Notes: generated by a model not told the origin, from the sequence alone. A stretch of 64,000 nt of DNA from Oscillospiraceae bacterium (GCA_902363145.1 CABIZB010000002.1:186001-250000), one strand, 5' to 3'; shown: positions 1 to 9,269, counted from the first letter of the stretch. A program made the numbers and translations.

Positions 1-1226
1 TCCTTTTTTAGAAGGGAACTTATAATCTCGACAATTACCTGTTGTTCATTAATAGATGCAACAGGTATTACAAACGCACCTATTTTTTTAGCATTTATAT
101 TAGATTGATTTACTCCATCAGTTTTTACATTATTACAATACTCTTTGGCAGCTGGAGTATTCAAAGCATAGTTTAAATAATCCCCAATGATTTCATCATG
201 TTTATAATCGAGCTTGATTAAATATCCTGCATAGATTGCTGGAAACTCCCCTCTATAAATTGAGGTTTTACCTACAAGAACAGCACTATTTGTTCTATTA
301 AATAATACATCTCCCGGATACAATCTGTATTTTTCTATATCTTCCTTGTCATCTGTATAAGCCAAATCGCTCCAATCAATTTCGCCTTGCTGAAGATTAC
401 CCATACGAATAACAATTACAGAACCTTGTGTTTTTGATTTTTTAGAAGTTCCGTATTTTAGAGAATGGCAAATATCGTTAATAGATCTGTTTTCCCAACT
501 CTCAATCCCAACCCCATTTTCTTCTCTCCACTTAGCTGTCAACTCGCCTGAGAAAGCCTTATGCAGGATAGCCGCCTGACGTGCTTCAAAGCTGTCGATA
601 ACCTCCTGTGCTTTCTCTTTTGCTTCGTCCAGTTTTGAAAATAGGGATTCTATGCGTTCAACTATGCGGTGCTGTTCTTGGAATGGAGGAATAGGAACAG
701 AGTATTGCTTTAACCATTCTGTACTCATATTTAGTTGTGCAGAACCTTTTGAATTATTAAAACAATCATCAGAAAACTTTTTTTGCAGCATAAAATAAAA
801 TGCAAATTTATAATAAATATCTGCTGACTTAAAACGTATACATGCAACTCGTTGGTTTAATGCTGCTGGTAAATATTGTTTATCAAGTAATGCAACACGA
901 CCAACGTTTCCAGTAAGCGATATTAATAAATCATCTTCTTTTAATAAAAAATCTTTCAATTGTTTTTGTTTATCAAAAGGATAAAAAACAGGATTATTAT
1001 CCTCAACAAACCCATCCTGTACGTTAGTAATTCTGATTATCCTTATCCCGCTGTTTACATATTGCTTACTTTTAAAAGCATACCCGTTTTTTATTATTGC
1101 TATAGAATCTACAGATGTCCAACACCAATTATCAGGAATTTTATATGGTTCGTATCCGGGCACAATTAATGCCTGTTCCAGCTTTTCTTCAATTGAAAGA
1201 TCAGCGGCTTTTGTTTTCTTCGCCAT
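1..1226 (-). CDS. hsdS: Type I restriction-modification specificity subunit HsdS (3' end outside window)
   Basis: This is the DNA-recognition subunit of a type I restriction-modification complex. The reading frame is open from the ATG at 1226 to the left edge (about 408 residues), so the C-terminus is missing. It shows the usual two-half layout: a first target-recognition domain, a central conserved helix with IPPFQEQHRIVERIESLF and AILHKAFSGELTAKW, a second recognition domain, and a repeat of the domain end (VNQSNINAKKIGAFVIP followed by NEQQVIVEII). The start lies 3 bp from the hsdM stop with its GGAGG inside the hsdM end, so it is translated with hsdM. The recognition sequence cannot be read from the protein. 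Confidence 0.93.
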   Translation of the reverse strand, partial: MAKKTKAADLSIEEKLEQALIVPGYEPYKIPDNWCWTSVDSIAIIKNGYAFKSKQYVNSGIRIIRITNVQDGFVEDNNPVFYPFDKQKQLKDFLLKEDDLLISLTGNVGRVALLDKQYLPAALNQRVACIRFKSADIYYKFAFYFMLQKKFSDDCFNNSKGSAQLNMSTEWLKQYSVPIPPFQEQHRIVERIESLFSKLDEAKEKAQEVIDSFEARQAAILHKAFSGELTAKWREENGVGIESWENRSINDICHSLKYGTSKKSKTQGSVIVIRMGNLQQGEIDWSDLAYTDDKEDIEKYRLYPGDVLFNRTNSAVLVGKTSIYRGEFPAIYAGYLIKLDYKHDEIIGDYLNYALNTPAAKEYCNNVKTDGVNQSNINAKKIGAFVIPVASINEQQVIVEIISSLLKK

Positions 1227-1228
1227 GT

Positions 1229-2749
1229 TTATTCCTCCGAGGTCAGTGACTTCAATTCACGGACAACACTTTTAAGCAGGTCAACAGCTTCTTCAAGCTG
1301 AGCGATAGCTTCTTCTCCGCTTTCGATAGGGTCGGGAAGTTCCTCGGCGTCTATGATCGAATCATCTTTGATAAGTCCGAGGTCAAGGCTGTCATCATGT
1401 TCGTTTTCGATCTGCTCACGGGTAAACTTGCTCCAACGCTCACCTGTACGCTTTGAAGCATCTTTATAACCCTCTATAAATTCTTCAAAATCGCTCTTTT
1501 TAAGCTGTCTTGTCTTGCCGAAACTCTCCATATTGGTTCGCATATCATAGAAAGCGACTTCTGTGGTGTTGCCCTTTTCGGTCGTACCACGAGTGAAAAA
1601 CAGCACATTGGTCTTTACACCCTGAGCATAGAATATGCCCGTAGGCAGGCGCAGTATCATATGCAGGTCGCAGAAGTTCATAAGCTCACGACGAACACTA
1701 ACACCGTCACCACCTGCGAAAAGTACATTATCAGGCAGCACAACCGCACAGCGAGCCTTACCGTCTGCCTTTAAACTGCGGTATATTACCTGTAAAAAGT
1801 TCAGCTGCTTATTAGATGTCTGGAAAGAAATATCGTCACGGGAAGTTCGCTCACCGCCCTTTTTAGTTCCGAACGGCGGATTGGTGAGTATAACGTCAAA
1901 CTCCTTGAAACGCTTTGCACTTGGAGCCAGAGAGTCTTCACAATAGATCTTTGCAGGAACGCTATGCAGATATGCGTTCATAAGTGCAAGGCGATGTGCA
2001 TCAGGGACAAGCTCTACACCGCTGAAAGCATCCTGAAATGCGTTAACTTCACTATCTGACAGAGCGTAGAGGTCTTTATTCTCAGTTGTATGCTGAAAAG
2101 CGGATATCATAAAACCGAAAGTTCCGCAGGCAGGGTCAAAACATCTTTCACCAAACTGCGGGTTTGTAAGTTCGGTCATTACATCAATAAGCACACGGGG
2201 AGTAAAATACTGACCAGCGCCGGATTTCTTCTCATCAGCGTTTTTGGCAAGTAATCCCTCGTAGAGATCGCCAAGACCTTCTTTTTTGGCTTCAAACCAG
2301 TCAAGCTTATTGATCTCAGAAATGATCTTTTCAAGGTTTTTAGGCTCTTCTATGCTTGATACAGCCTTAGCATAGATACTGCTGATTTTTGAAAGAGGAA
2401 GTTTTCCAAGCTCAGTTAAAACTGCGTTATAGTATTTTTTTAGTTCAATACCATTAAGCGTAGTTAAATAAGCCCATGAATATGAATCGAGAACATTCTT
2501 TCTGTCGTTTTTCTCATCATCATCAAGATCATCGACAGTTTTTTTCTTGCTTGCAGCATATTTTTCAAGACGTTTTTTGTATGCCTGATCAATTTCTTTC
2601 TGTAAAGCGCTTTCTTCTCCTGTTTCTTCAAGCATTTTTAAAAATAATATATAAGTCAGCTCTGTAACATACTGATGATAGGTGATACCGTCATCACGCA
2701 GTACATTGCAAAGGTTCCAGAGCTTCTGTACGATATCTTGTGTGCTCAT
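1229..2749 (-). CDS. hsdM: Type I restriction-modification methyltransferase subunit HsdM
   Basis: A 506-residue N6-adenine methyltransferase subunit that modifies the site chosen by HsdS and forms part of the restriction complex with HsdR. The N-terminal helical HsdM domain (about residues 5-130) is followed by the SAM-binding motif FDPACGTFGFM and the catalytic motif NPPFGTKKGG. The length is typical for the family. Its ATG overlaps the hsdR stop by one base (TAATG), and hsdS follows after 2 bp, so R, M and S form one translationally coupled minus-strand operon. The SAM motif has TFG in place of the more common SGG, a variant I would not regard as inactivating. Confidence 0.95.
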   Translation of the reverse strand: MSTQDIVQKLWNLCNVLRDDGITYHQYVTELTYILFLKMLEETGEESALQKEIDQAYKKRLEKYAASKKKTVDDLDDDEKNDRKNVLDSYSWAYLTTLNGIELKKYYNAVLTELGKLPLSKISSIYAKAVSSIEEPKNLEKIISEINKLDWFEAKKEGLGDLYEGLLAKNADEKKSGAGQYFTPRVLIDVMTELTNPQFGERCFDPACGTFGFMISAFQHTTENKDLYALSDSEVNAFQDAFSGVELVPDAHRLALMNAYLHSVPAKIYCEDSLAPSAKRFKEFDVILTNPPFGTKKGGERTSRDDISFQTSNKQLNFLQVIYRSLKADGKARCAVVLPDNVLFAGGDGVSVRRELMNFCDLHMILRLPTGIFYAQGVKTNVLFFTRGTTEKGNTTEVAFYDMRTNMESFGKTRQLKKSDFEEFIEGYKDASKRTGERWSKFTREQIENEHDDSLDLGLIKDDSIIDAEELPDPIESGEEAIAQLEEAVDLLKSVVRELKSLTSEE

Positions 2750-5700
2750 TACGCAACTCCTTCAAAAATATAAGTATTGATCCGCTTTATTATATCATTG
2801 AGCTTTCCTGCAAATTTCTTATCAAATCGAGAGAATCCGCCTTCCATTTTGAATACAGGAGCATCAAATGTCTCCGCATTCAGAATGCTTTCGTGCAGCA
2901 TATATGTTTTTATCTTCTCCAGAAGATCAAGCTGCATTTTGTTGAATTTTTCCTCAGATATGAGTTTCTTGAAAGCAGCTTTAACACGTTCTTCATGGTT
3001 ATAAACAGGCGTTTTCAATACAGCCTGACGCACATAGGCGATTATTTCAGCCACAATCTGCTCATTCTTCACGTTGCTTGTGGCTTCATTAAGGCTGCTG
3101 ATTGTGAAATTCTCCTTGTCAAGCAGTAGTTTAAGCTCTTTCAACTGCGCCCTTGTCATGCTGCTCGGTTTTGTGCAGGCAAGTCGGATAGCCTCGATAT
3201 TATCCTTGTTTTCGTTTATATAGGTCGTAAATGCTTCGAGATAGTCTTCTGGCTTATCTGTATTTCCATATCCACGGGTAGTAGGTTTTAATGTATCTTC
3301 CTTCTCGGAATAATACTGTCCCCGCTTTTTTCCTTTCAGTGAATCAACCCAAAGGAGAAAATCCTTATCCTTCCGGCAGGTTTCAATAAAAGCAGCTTCG
3401 GTGCTGTTTTTCAATGTCTTAGCATATGCTTTCAGATCCTGACCTCCTAAGCGTTCAGACACCTCGTATTTCTTTTCTCTTGAGAGATTATTATATTTAC
3501 GCTGTAATCGTGCGATAATGCGATCTTTGGTCTGCTGCTTGCTTTCGTCACTTGGACGGAATAGCTCTTCCAATAATTCCGCCATATCCTTGCTGACAGT
3601 TACAGACTTCATTCCGGAAGTTGAGTCAAGATCCTCATAAACTCTGACAGCATCAAAGATGTTAAAGTGTGTTTTTCCTATCTCAGGACAAAGACGAGTA
3701 GCACGTCCCAACATCTGCTCAAAAAGAATACGGCTGTTGATCTTACGCATGAAAACAAGGTTGCATATTTTTGGAACATCAATACCTGTTGTCAGCAGAT
3801 CTACTGTGACTGCAATATTGGGATACTGATTATTTTTGAACTGTTTTATAACTTGCAGTATCTTTTTCTTGTTTCCTCCGGCAGTCTTGCCTGTTATCTT
3901 CATTATAGCATCGTTTGAAATACCATATTCCTTATAAATATCACGAAGAGTATCCACTATGCAATCTGCGTGACTATCATTAACCGCAAAGATAAGAGTT
4001 TTTTCATCGCTTTCGGGATTGATAAAAGATGCGATCTCCTCTAATACCTTCCTGGTATGATTGGGCAGAACGATTTGGCGGTTGAAATCAGACACATCAA
4101 AATCCAGTTCATCTTCAAGAACCGAGCCGTTGAGCAGCTCATTTGTGTTTGGGTCATACTCAGCTAATGATTCACCCTTTTTAAACTTCACATTATTCTC
4201 AATAAAATCTGTATTGATAATATAGGGCGGATCATGGTCAACAAGCCAACCATCAATGACCGCTTCACGGTAACTGTATGTAAAAATAGGTTCTCCGAAA
4301 ATCTGCGTTGTATGCAGTGCAGGTGTAGCAGTTAATGCAATTTTTACAGCGTCAAAATACTCAATAACCTGCTTATACTTACTCATGTAATCGAGCTGAT
4401 CTGAATAGAGGATCTCCTCCTCGGTCATTTCTCTGTCAAGAATATAACCTCTATGTGCTTCATCCACAATTATAAGGTCGAACGCACCGGGCATAAGGTC
4501 TGGCTTATCGGACAAAATTGTACGTTTCAGCAATCCCTGTACTGTCGAAATGCTAACCTTTGTTTCAAGATTGATCTCATTGTCGTCAATATCTTTGATC
4601 TCATATATCTGGTTCAATGTCATAAGCTCTTTCAGCTTAACATCTTTGAACGTATCCATAGCCTGTTCTCCGAGAGAAACTCTGTCAACAAGGAAAAGAA
4701 TTCTTCTGAAGCGCTTGGATTCCAGCATCTTATATATTAAACCAAGTACAGTACGGGTTTTTCCTGTACCCGTAGCCATAGCAAGAAGTGCTGTCTGTTT
4801 ACCTTCAATTATTGCGTCTGTCGCCTTACTAATGGCTTTTATCTGATAATCTCTTAAATTAAGCCCCGTGGTATCTTCCATAAAGGAATCATCAGCATCA
4901 TTCAGTGCTTTATTTGCTTTGTCAATATCTTGCTTGAACTTTTCCTCAATATCATCAGGACTGAACCAATTTCTGATAGGGTAGGATTGGTTTTCAGGTT
5001 TTCGTGCATCTAAGAACCATATTCCTGATTTGGTACGAAGCTGTTCTAAAAAAGCTCTGCCATTTGATGCAAACAGAAACGGCACTTGATATTTGCCCCA
5101 TTTGCTTATAATGTATTTGTCATGTTCAGCTCTGATGCTTTGTGCATAATCCTTTACCTGCACATCAATAGTTGAAGCAACATCTTCTCCCCATTTTTTT
5201 GCATCCATTACTGCAACCAGTTTTTCACCAATAAAGAATGCATAATCAGCAGACCCTTTACTACATAACTGAGAATCAGTAGGCCACTCGCTTATTGCGA
5301 TATTTCTTCCTTTAACAGGACGAGTACCTTTGCTGTACCGCAAATTATTGGTATCTGCTTCCCAGCCCGCTTTTCTTAACTGTTCATCAATAAGGCATCT
5401 TGTCTGGGCTTCACTCCACTCCATCATAGCCGATACAGTTAAGCCACGTTTTGCTCGCTCTTTTTGTGTGGTTCCGGAAGCGGCTGTCTTTACCTCTTCC
5501 AGCTTTTGAGTCAGCTCCGCTATGCGCTTTTCCTGTTCTTCTAATGTTTTTTCCATAGCTGAAGGATCAGTTTCTTTCGGGAGAACAAACGATTCGGGAT
5601 TAAAAGACCAATCTCCGTAGGTCTGCATGAACCATACAGCAAGATTATACGCCATAGAAAGAAGCATTTTGGCATCATCCAGAGAATCAGCACCGGCATG

Positions 5701-5985
5701 AACAGCATCATTGCGATTCTTTCTGAGTGCATAAAGGGTATTATCAATGTCATATGGCAATAAACCGGCACGCTTCAGAAGTCGTATACGCTTTGATTGT
5801 GTATTATCGGTAACAGGATCGGGTATTCCTTCAAAAACCATGATTTCTTGTACAAGACGCTCTGAAAACATACCTAACTTGTACATACAAGCATTAGGAT
5901 CTGAATACAAATATTTTTCTGCCGTATCTGCTATCTGAGCAAGAGCAGGCCAGTATTTATTTAAGAATTCAAAGTTGGATTTCAT
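2749..5985 (-). CDS. hsdR: Type I restriction endonuclease motor and nuclease subunit HsdR
   Basis: A 1078-residue restriction subunit that translocates and cleaves unmodified DNA. An N-terminal DUF4145-like segment (ending near NRNDAVHAG) and a coiled coil precede the nuclease domain, which has a VAVMDAKKWGED motif fitting the D..(D/E)xK core. Then comes a superfamily 2 helicase with Walker A MATGTGKT, the box IIVDEAHRGY and motif VI-like QMLGRATRLCPE, and a C-terminal EcoEI-type HsdR domain. It is the first gene of the hsdRMS operon; the ATG at 5985 is preceded by AGGAGGG. The gene appears intact, so the system may be active if hsdS is complete outside the window. Confidence 0.95.
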   Translation of the reverse strand: MKSNFEFLNKYWPALAQIADTAEKYLYSDPNACMYKLGMFSERLVQEIMVFEGIPDPVTDNTQSKRIRLLKRAGLLPYDIDNTLYALRKNRNDAVHAGADSLDDAKMLLSMAYNLAVWFMQTYGDWSFNPESFVLPKETDPSAMEKTLEEQEKRIAELTQKLEEVKTAASGTTQKERAKRGLTVSAMMEWSEAQTRCLIDEQLRKAGWEADTNNLRYSKGTRPVKGRNIAISEWPTDSQLCSKGSADYAFFIGEKLVAVMDAKKWGEDVASTIDVQVKDYAQSIRAEHDKYIISKWGKYQVPFLFASNGRAFLEQLRTKSGIWFLDARKPENQSYPIRNWFSPDDIEEKFKQDIDKANKALNDADDSFMEDTTGLNLRDYQIKAISKATDAIIEGKQTALLAMATGTGKTRTVLGLIYKMLESKRFRRILFLVDRVSLGEQAMDTFKDVKLKELMTLNQIYEIKDIDDNEINLETKVSISTVQGLLKRTILSDKPDLMPGAFDLIIVDEAHRGYILDREMTEEEILYSDQLDYMSKYKQVIEYFDAVKIALTATPALHTTQIFGEPIFTYSYREAVIDGWLVDHDPPYIINTDFIENNVKFKKGESLAEYDPNTNELLNGSVLEDELDFDVSDFNRQIVLPNHTRKVLEEIASFINPESDEKTLIFAVNDSHADCIVDTLRDIYKEYGISNDAIMKITGKTAGGNKKKILQVIKQFKNNQYPNIAVTVDLLTTGIDVPKICNLVFMRKINSRILFEQMLGRATRLCPEIGKTHFNIFDAVRVYEDLDSTSGMKSVTVSKDMAELLEELFRPSDESKQQTKDRIIARLQRKYNNLSREKKYEVSERLGGQDLKAYAKTLKNSTEAAFIETCRKDKDFLLWVDSLKGKKRGQYYSEKEDTLKPTTRGYGNTDKPEDYLEAFTTYINENKDNIEAIRLACTKPSSMTRAQLKELKLLLDKENFTISSLNEATSNVKNEQIVAEIIAYVRQAVLKTPVYNHEERVKAAFKKLISEEKFNKMQLDLLEKIKTYMLHESILNAETFDAPVFKMEGGFSRFDKKFAGKLNDIIKRINTYIFEGVA

Positions 5986-6051
5986 ATGATACCCTCCTGT
6001 TAAATTATAATCAAATCATTCACTTGATAAGAATAATTGTATTCATATATA

Positions 6052-6080
6052 ATTATAGCACAATTCGACTGAAAAAGCAA
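6052..6080 (-). promoter_or_regulatory. Putative promoter of hsdRMS
   Basis: Read on the minus strand there is TTGCTT, 17 bp, TATAAT, about 70 bp upstream of the hsdR start. The -10 is perfect and the -35 is weak (TTG only), so this is a reasonable but unproven vegetative promoter. Confidence 0.45.
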
Positions 6081-6200
6081 TGACAATAATGAGCATTTCA
6101 CCTATTTTTGGCTGTTTGGAACTTTGACTCTAGACCGGAATCAAAGTCTTCCCTCAAAAAAAGAAAAGAGCCAAGAAGTAATCCCCTCAGCCCCATAGTC

Positions 6201-6908
6201 TTATTCTATCCCCGTAAACATCACCTGATAACTCAGCCCTGTAAACTCCCTGAGAAAGTCCATATCCGAGAAGTTCAGTCCGTAGTTATGCGTCTTACCG
6301 CTGTCCTTTCCCGTGTAGAGATACTCCATCTTCTCCTGATCGAGATGCTCGGTGCGGAGAGCTTCACGGTCAAAGCCTTTTTCTTTCAGGTGATACAGCA
6401 CGATGCGTGAGAGCTGCACCTGCACGATGCGGTAGCTCTCGGTGTCGGCACAGTGATCGAGAATGCCCAGTATATCGAATATCGTTTCGGTGTCTTTCAG
6501 ATGCTCGGTATCGTATGATGTTTCGGGGACGTACTCTATATACTTATCATTGTTGAGGAACTGCACCGTACAATTCACATAGGGAATGATCTTGAGCTGC
6601 ATTTCCAGGCTGATCTCACTTCCACGGCGAAGGCTAACCCACCTCTGTGAAAGGGAGCTTACCGACTTGAACACACTTCTTTTCTTATTTGCCTGCGGAA
6701 TGATCGGCGTATCGTCCTCGTTAATGAGATAATCTATCGGAACATCGAAGTATTCGGCTATTCTTGTTATCATGTCGAGGTTAGGCATACCATCATTCAC
6801 CCATTTGGTGACGGTCGCAGCAGAAATGCCCAGCTCGGTGGCTAACGCTCTCGGTTTCAAACCATGTTCGTCACATAATTCATTATATTTTCTCCAAAAG
6901 ATGGTCAT
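6201..6908 (-). CDS. XRE-family transcriptional regulator
   Basis: A DNA-binding regulator of about 235 residues with an N-terminal Cro/CI-type helix-turn-helix (ELGISAATVTKWVNDGMPNL and AEYFDVPIDYLINED) and a C-terminal region of about 165 residues that I do not recognise. I place the start at the ATG at 6908 because GGAGGG lies 8 bp upstream; an in-frame TTG further upstream has no better site. It lies just upstream of, and on the same strand as, hsdR with about 215 bp between, so it may control the restriction operon or its own transcription. It has a consensus promoter and a palindrome in its leader. Confidence 0.85.
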   Translation of the reverse strand: MTIFWRKYNELCDEHGLKPRALATELGISAATVTKWVNDGMPNLDMITRIAEYFDVPIDYLINEDDTPIIPQANKKRSVFKSVSSLSQRWVSLRRGSEISLEMQLKIIPYVNCTVQFLNNDKYIEYVPETSYDTEHLKDTETIFDILGILDHCADTESYRIVQVQLSRIVLYHLKEKGFDREALRTEHLDQEKMEYLYTGKDSGKTHNYGLNFSDMDFLREFTGLSYQVMFTGIE

Positions 6909-6971
6909 TTTGTGTCCCTCCAATTTGTGCAAAAGGCAGAGCTTAATTCGTTCTGATTATTTTTGCTTGGC

Positions 6972-7061
6972 ATATGCCACTTAGGTAGCATATAATATAT
7001 CTTAGAGATTTAAACGTGTTATTTCTTGATTTATTATAGCACATCGTACGCAATCTGTCAA
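6972..7061 (-). promoter_or_regulatory. Consensus promoter and leader palindrome of the XRE gene
   Basis: On the minus strand TTGACA (7061-7056), a 17-bp spacer and TATAAT (7038-7033) form a perfect vegetative promoter. About 40 bp downstream, at 6972-6993, the near-perfect inverted repeat ATATGCCAC-TTAG-GTAGCATAT lies in the transcript leader and is a plausible operator for the XRE protein. Confidence 0.7.
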
Positions 7062-7103
7062 GAGAAATAAAAGAAAAATTACAAAAAAGAGGGAACCGAC
7101 AAA

Positions 7104-7247
7104 ATGATTAGTATTTCATGGGGAGAACCCCGACCATTGCGGCAGAGGACAGATGCAATTCTTTTTCCGCTTGATGCTCTGCGAACAGGTGTTCATGACG
7201 ATACAGGCAATCCTAGCAACTTCTTTCACCAACATGGAAATGGATAA
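7104..7247 (+). CDS. Possible 47-residue peptide or gene remnant
   Basis: An ATG with GAGGGA about 8 bp upstream opens a 47-codon frame beginning MISISWGEPRPLRQ and ending NFFHQHGNG. I recognise no family. The arginine/proline-rich start and lack of hydrophobic segments give no functional hint. It may be the remains of a longer gene; it sits between two oppositely directed transcription units. Confidence 0.25.
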   Translation: MISISWGEPRPLRQRTDAILFPLDALRTGVHDDTGNPSNFFHQHGNG

Positions 7248-7250
7248 AAA

Positions 7251-7293
7251 ATAACTGCCTTAACTTCGTCAACACGTAGATAGGGCAGTTATA
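7251..7293 (-). terminator. Putative terminator of the small-protein operon
   Basis: The inverted repeat AACTGCC ... GGGCAGTT lies immediately after the stop of the 86-residue gene (minus strand). The stem is 7 bp with a long loop, so it is only a moderate terminator candidate. Confidence 0.35.
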
Positions 7294-7297
7294 AATA

Positions 7298-7558
7298 TTA
7301 CTTTTTCTTTGGATTGTACTTATATCTGACATTATTTCCACTTTCATTCGCTACAATAGTATCACCAGTTTCGGGAGATTTTAATGTCATGCTATTATTT
7401 TTATTTTTTTGCATTTCGAGGGGGACTTTTTGACCAGGTAATAAATTACTATAAATCTCACCTAACATTTGAATTGGTGTAATAGGTGCTACAGGAGAAT
7501 TAGAATCGGGCTCATTTCTCTTAGGTAGCATTTTATCTTTTTTATCTTTTGAACTCAT
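7298..7558 (-). CDS. Small hypothetical protein, 86 aa, with a TPIQMLG motif
   Basis: An unrecognised, lysine-rich, soluble small protein (MSSKDKKDKMLPKRNEPD...). It has a good ribosome site (AAAGGAAGG) and follows a second small gene by 22 bp. The segment PITPIQMLGEIYSNLL resembles ILSPTQVLGLYNQ in that neighbour, so the two may be diverged paralogues or share a binding motif. The C-terminal half (MTLKSPETGDTIVAN) looks like a beta-rich strand pair. There are no membrane segments or cysteine motifs. It was probably acquired with the mobile element; the function is unknown. Confidence 0.7.
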   Translation of the reverse strand: MSSKDKKDKMLPKRNEPDSNSPVAPITPIQMLGEIYSNLLPGQKVPLEMQKNKNNSMTLKSPETGDTIVANESGNNVRYKYNPKKK

Positions 7559-7580
7559 AAAAATCCTTCCTTTCGAAAAA

Positions 7581-7820
7581 TTATTTGTCAGACCATTTTT
7601 TCCTTAATAGCATCTGATTGCCTATAGGCTCAACTTCATCCCAGCCAGCCTCTTTAGCATTTTTGACAACCGCATCCTTTACTGAATCAACAATTCTTGT
7701 CTTTTTATCTCCAGTGTTTTCCTGATTATACAATCCAAGAACCTGGGTTGGACTAAGAATAACAGCCGGTTCATTTTGACTACGGTCAGCAGGGTCTGGC
7801 ATTACAAACTTGCGTGGCAT
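7581..7820 (-). CDS. Small hypothetical protein, 79 aa, with an SPTQVLG motif
   Basis: First gene of a two-gene minus-strand operon, with an AAGGAGG ribosome site and a perfect TTGACA/TATAAT promoter upstream. The protein (MPRKFVMPDPADRSQNEPAV...) is soluble, with a proline-rich N-terminus, the SPTQVLG motif shared with the next gene, and a basic C-terminus. I know no family for it. Its strong promoter beside a long palindrome suggests a tightly controlled product such as an antitoxin, anti-restriction factor or small regulator, but nothing in the sequence decides among these. Confidence 0.72.
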   Translation of the reverse strand: MPRKFVMPDPADRSQNEPAVILSPTQVLGLYNQENTGDKKTRIVDSVKDAVVKNAKEAGWDEVEPIGNQMLLRKKWSDK

Positions 7821-7881
7821 TATTATCGCCTCCTTAATGTTATAGTACTAATCAATACCTCAGTACGCAATATGCACCTTG

Positions 7882-7936
7882 GTACACATTGTGTACTTAC
7901 TAATTTTATTATACAAGAAGCAAACATAAATGTCAA
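7882..7936 (-). promoter_or_regulatory. Perfect promoter and 15-bp palindromic operator of the small-protein operon
   Basis: On the minus strand TTGACA (7936-7931), 17 bp, TATAAT (7913-7908). The start region is followed by the perfect palindrome GTACACATTGTGTAC (7882-7896), and further GTAC half-sites occur between it and the first gene. This is the arrangement expected of a repressed operon. Confidence 0.75.
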
Positions 7937-7996
7937 GCCGTAAAGAATAATTTGTTAATATGCACAAATGTTTAGCGGCGATGATACATTTTTTGT

Positions 7997-8317
7997 TTGT
8001 ACTACTATGACAAAACGTTTGATACGCTCCTGAGAGCGTTTAACCTCGCTCATTATTACCGCTATCAGGCGATATACGGGTTCAGCGTCAACGCTCCCGA
8101 CGGGAACATCGTCAAGGCTGAAAAGATCATCCAGATGTTCAAGACAAAAGAGATCAGGCAGGGGCTGAAATCTGAGCTGTATCATTCCTGCAGATGCAAC
8201 CTTTTTTCAACAGCAAAGGACTTCTATTCGGCACTCGATACTTTGGCGGAGTGTGGCTACATCGCTTACGAAAATGTGACCGCCGCCAACAACAAGAAGC
8301 TCAGATGGTCTATGTGA
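7997..8317 (+). pseudogene. C-terminal remnant of a DUF3987-like mobile-element replication protein
   Basis: A 106-codon frame starts only at a TTG with no ribosome site and reads like the tail of a larger protein: FNLAHYYRYQAIYGF, then IVKAEKIIQMFKTKEIRQGL, then ALDTLAECGYIAYE. This resembles the C-terminal helices and winged-helix end of DUF3987-type primase or helicase proteins found on Firmicute integrative elements. The N-terminal part, including any P-loop, is absent. Taken as debris of an older element; family assignment is from pattern memory. Confidence 0.5.
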
Positions 8318-8333
8318 ATCCCCATATCTGATC

Positions 8334-8534
8334 TCACCGGATTTTGTGGATTTTGGGAACTTGACTTTTGAAATAGCGATATAGCTTTCTTTTCAGGCGA
8401 CAGAGGTAAATGTTGCTTGCTGTTGGTTGATGTTCTTTGAACTCAATCTGTACATCTTTGAAGGAAAGGTTATGGACATTTTTGTCCGCCACTCCAACTA
8501 TGAGTGCTGAAATCCTATTGGACTTTTTGTCCAT
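8334..8534 (-). CDS. Possible small basic protein or gene remnant
   Basis: A 66-codon minus-strand frame (MDKKSNRISALIVGVADKNV ... YRYFKSQVP) has protein-like composition and a basic C-terminus, but no ribosome site before the ATG, and the frame stays open upstream. Two short hairpins of the form GGAC-(A)TTTTT-GTCC (near 8472-8486 and 8520-8533) lie inside it. I cannot decide between a remnant and chance. Confidence 0.2.
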   Translation of the reverse strand: MDKKSNRISALIVGVADKNVHNLSFKDVQIEFKEHQPTASNIYLCRLKRKLYRYFKSQVPKIHKIR

Positions 8535-8590
8535 TAGGGCATCGGTAATATCAACATTTTTATGGAAAGGGGGTGAGGAATATAGTCGAT

Positions 8591-8764
8591 ATGGAAAAGA
8601 TTGAAACGCTGACTTCTCTGCTTGAAGAAAGAAGCGGTCTTGATATTCGTGAAGCTGTTGCTCGCAACATTCACTATCTCAACGGTTATGAGAGCTTTCT
8701 CTATAAAAACGAGATAGAGTATCTGCTCGAAACTCTCGGTGTCGAGGAGGAGCTTCCGTTCTAA
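8591..8764 (+). CDS. Small acidic hypothetical protein upstream of the relaxase
   Basis: An acidic helical protein of 57 residues (MEKIETLTSLLEERSGLDIR ... LLETLGVEEELPF). GGGGGTGAGG lies upstream of the ATG at 8591; an alternative GTG start at 8573 would add six residues. It is a typical little gene of mobilisable elements, located about 500 bp before the MobV relaxase. No known domain recognised. Confidence 0.5.
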   Translation: MEKIETLTSLLEERSGLDIREAVARNIHYLNGYESFLYKNEIEYLLETLGVEEELPF

Positions 8765-9269
8765 AATCGTGACTGGCTATTATTCATTTTTGAATAATAG
8801 TTTGTAAGAAAAATCAGCATTGGCTTTCGCTCATTTTCGAGATTTAGGTTTTGAAAAAATCATCATTTTTGAAATGTCGATTTTCAAAAATTGTAATGCG
8901 GATTTTTGAATAAATGCGCCCACATTTTTGGCTGCTCCGACAGCCGTTCTTCTCCCGTCAGGGATAGCCCCGCAGGGCGGAGTAGTTCTTGGGGCGGTCT
9001 TATGCTGCCGCAAGTACTACGGAGTTACAAGCGGCGCACTCGCCCTTTGTAAGAGGTGCTTCGCACCCTTTTGCTTGCCGATATACTTATCGTTGCAAGC
9101 TCTCTCATAAGCCCATCAGGGGCGTTCATTATATCACAGGCGGTGAGCCTCGTGATATGATTCTTCTTCCGCATCAGCGGTCAATTTGAAAGGTGGTGAT
9201 GCCTATGTTTTGATGATTGGATTTCGTAGATAGAGATAAGTAAATCCAATGAAAAAAGAAAGGCGAACT
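8765..9269 (+). other. Relaxase upstream region with clustered hairpins (candidate oriT)
   Basis: No convincing gene. It contains at least three hairpins: GGTGC-TTC-GCACC (9055-9067), CTTGC-CGATA-TACT-TATCG-TT-GCAAG (9074-9099) and ATATCAC-A-GGC-GGTGA-GCC-TC-GTGATAT (9131-9158). MobV-type relaxases usually nick a hairpin-containing oriT just upstream of their own gene, so this is the natural oriT candidate. No classical MobV nick sequence is recognised. Confidence 0.4.
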
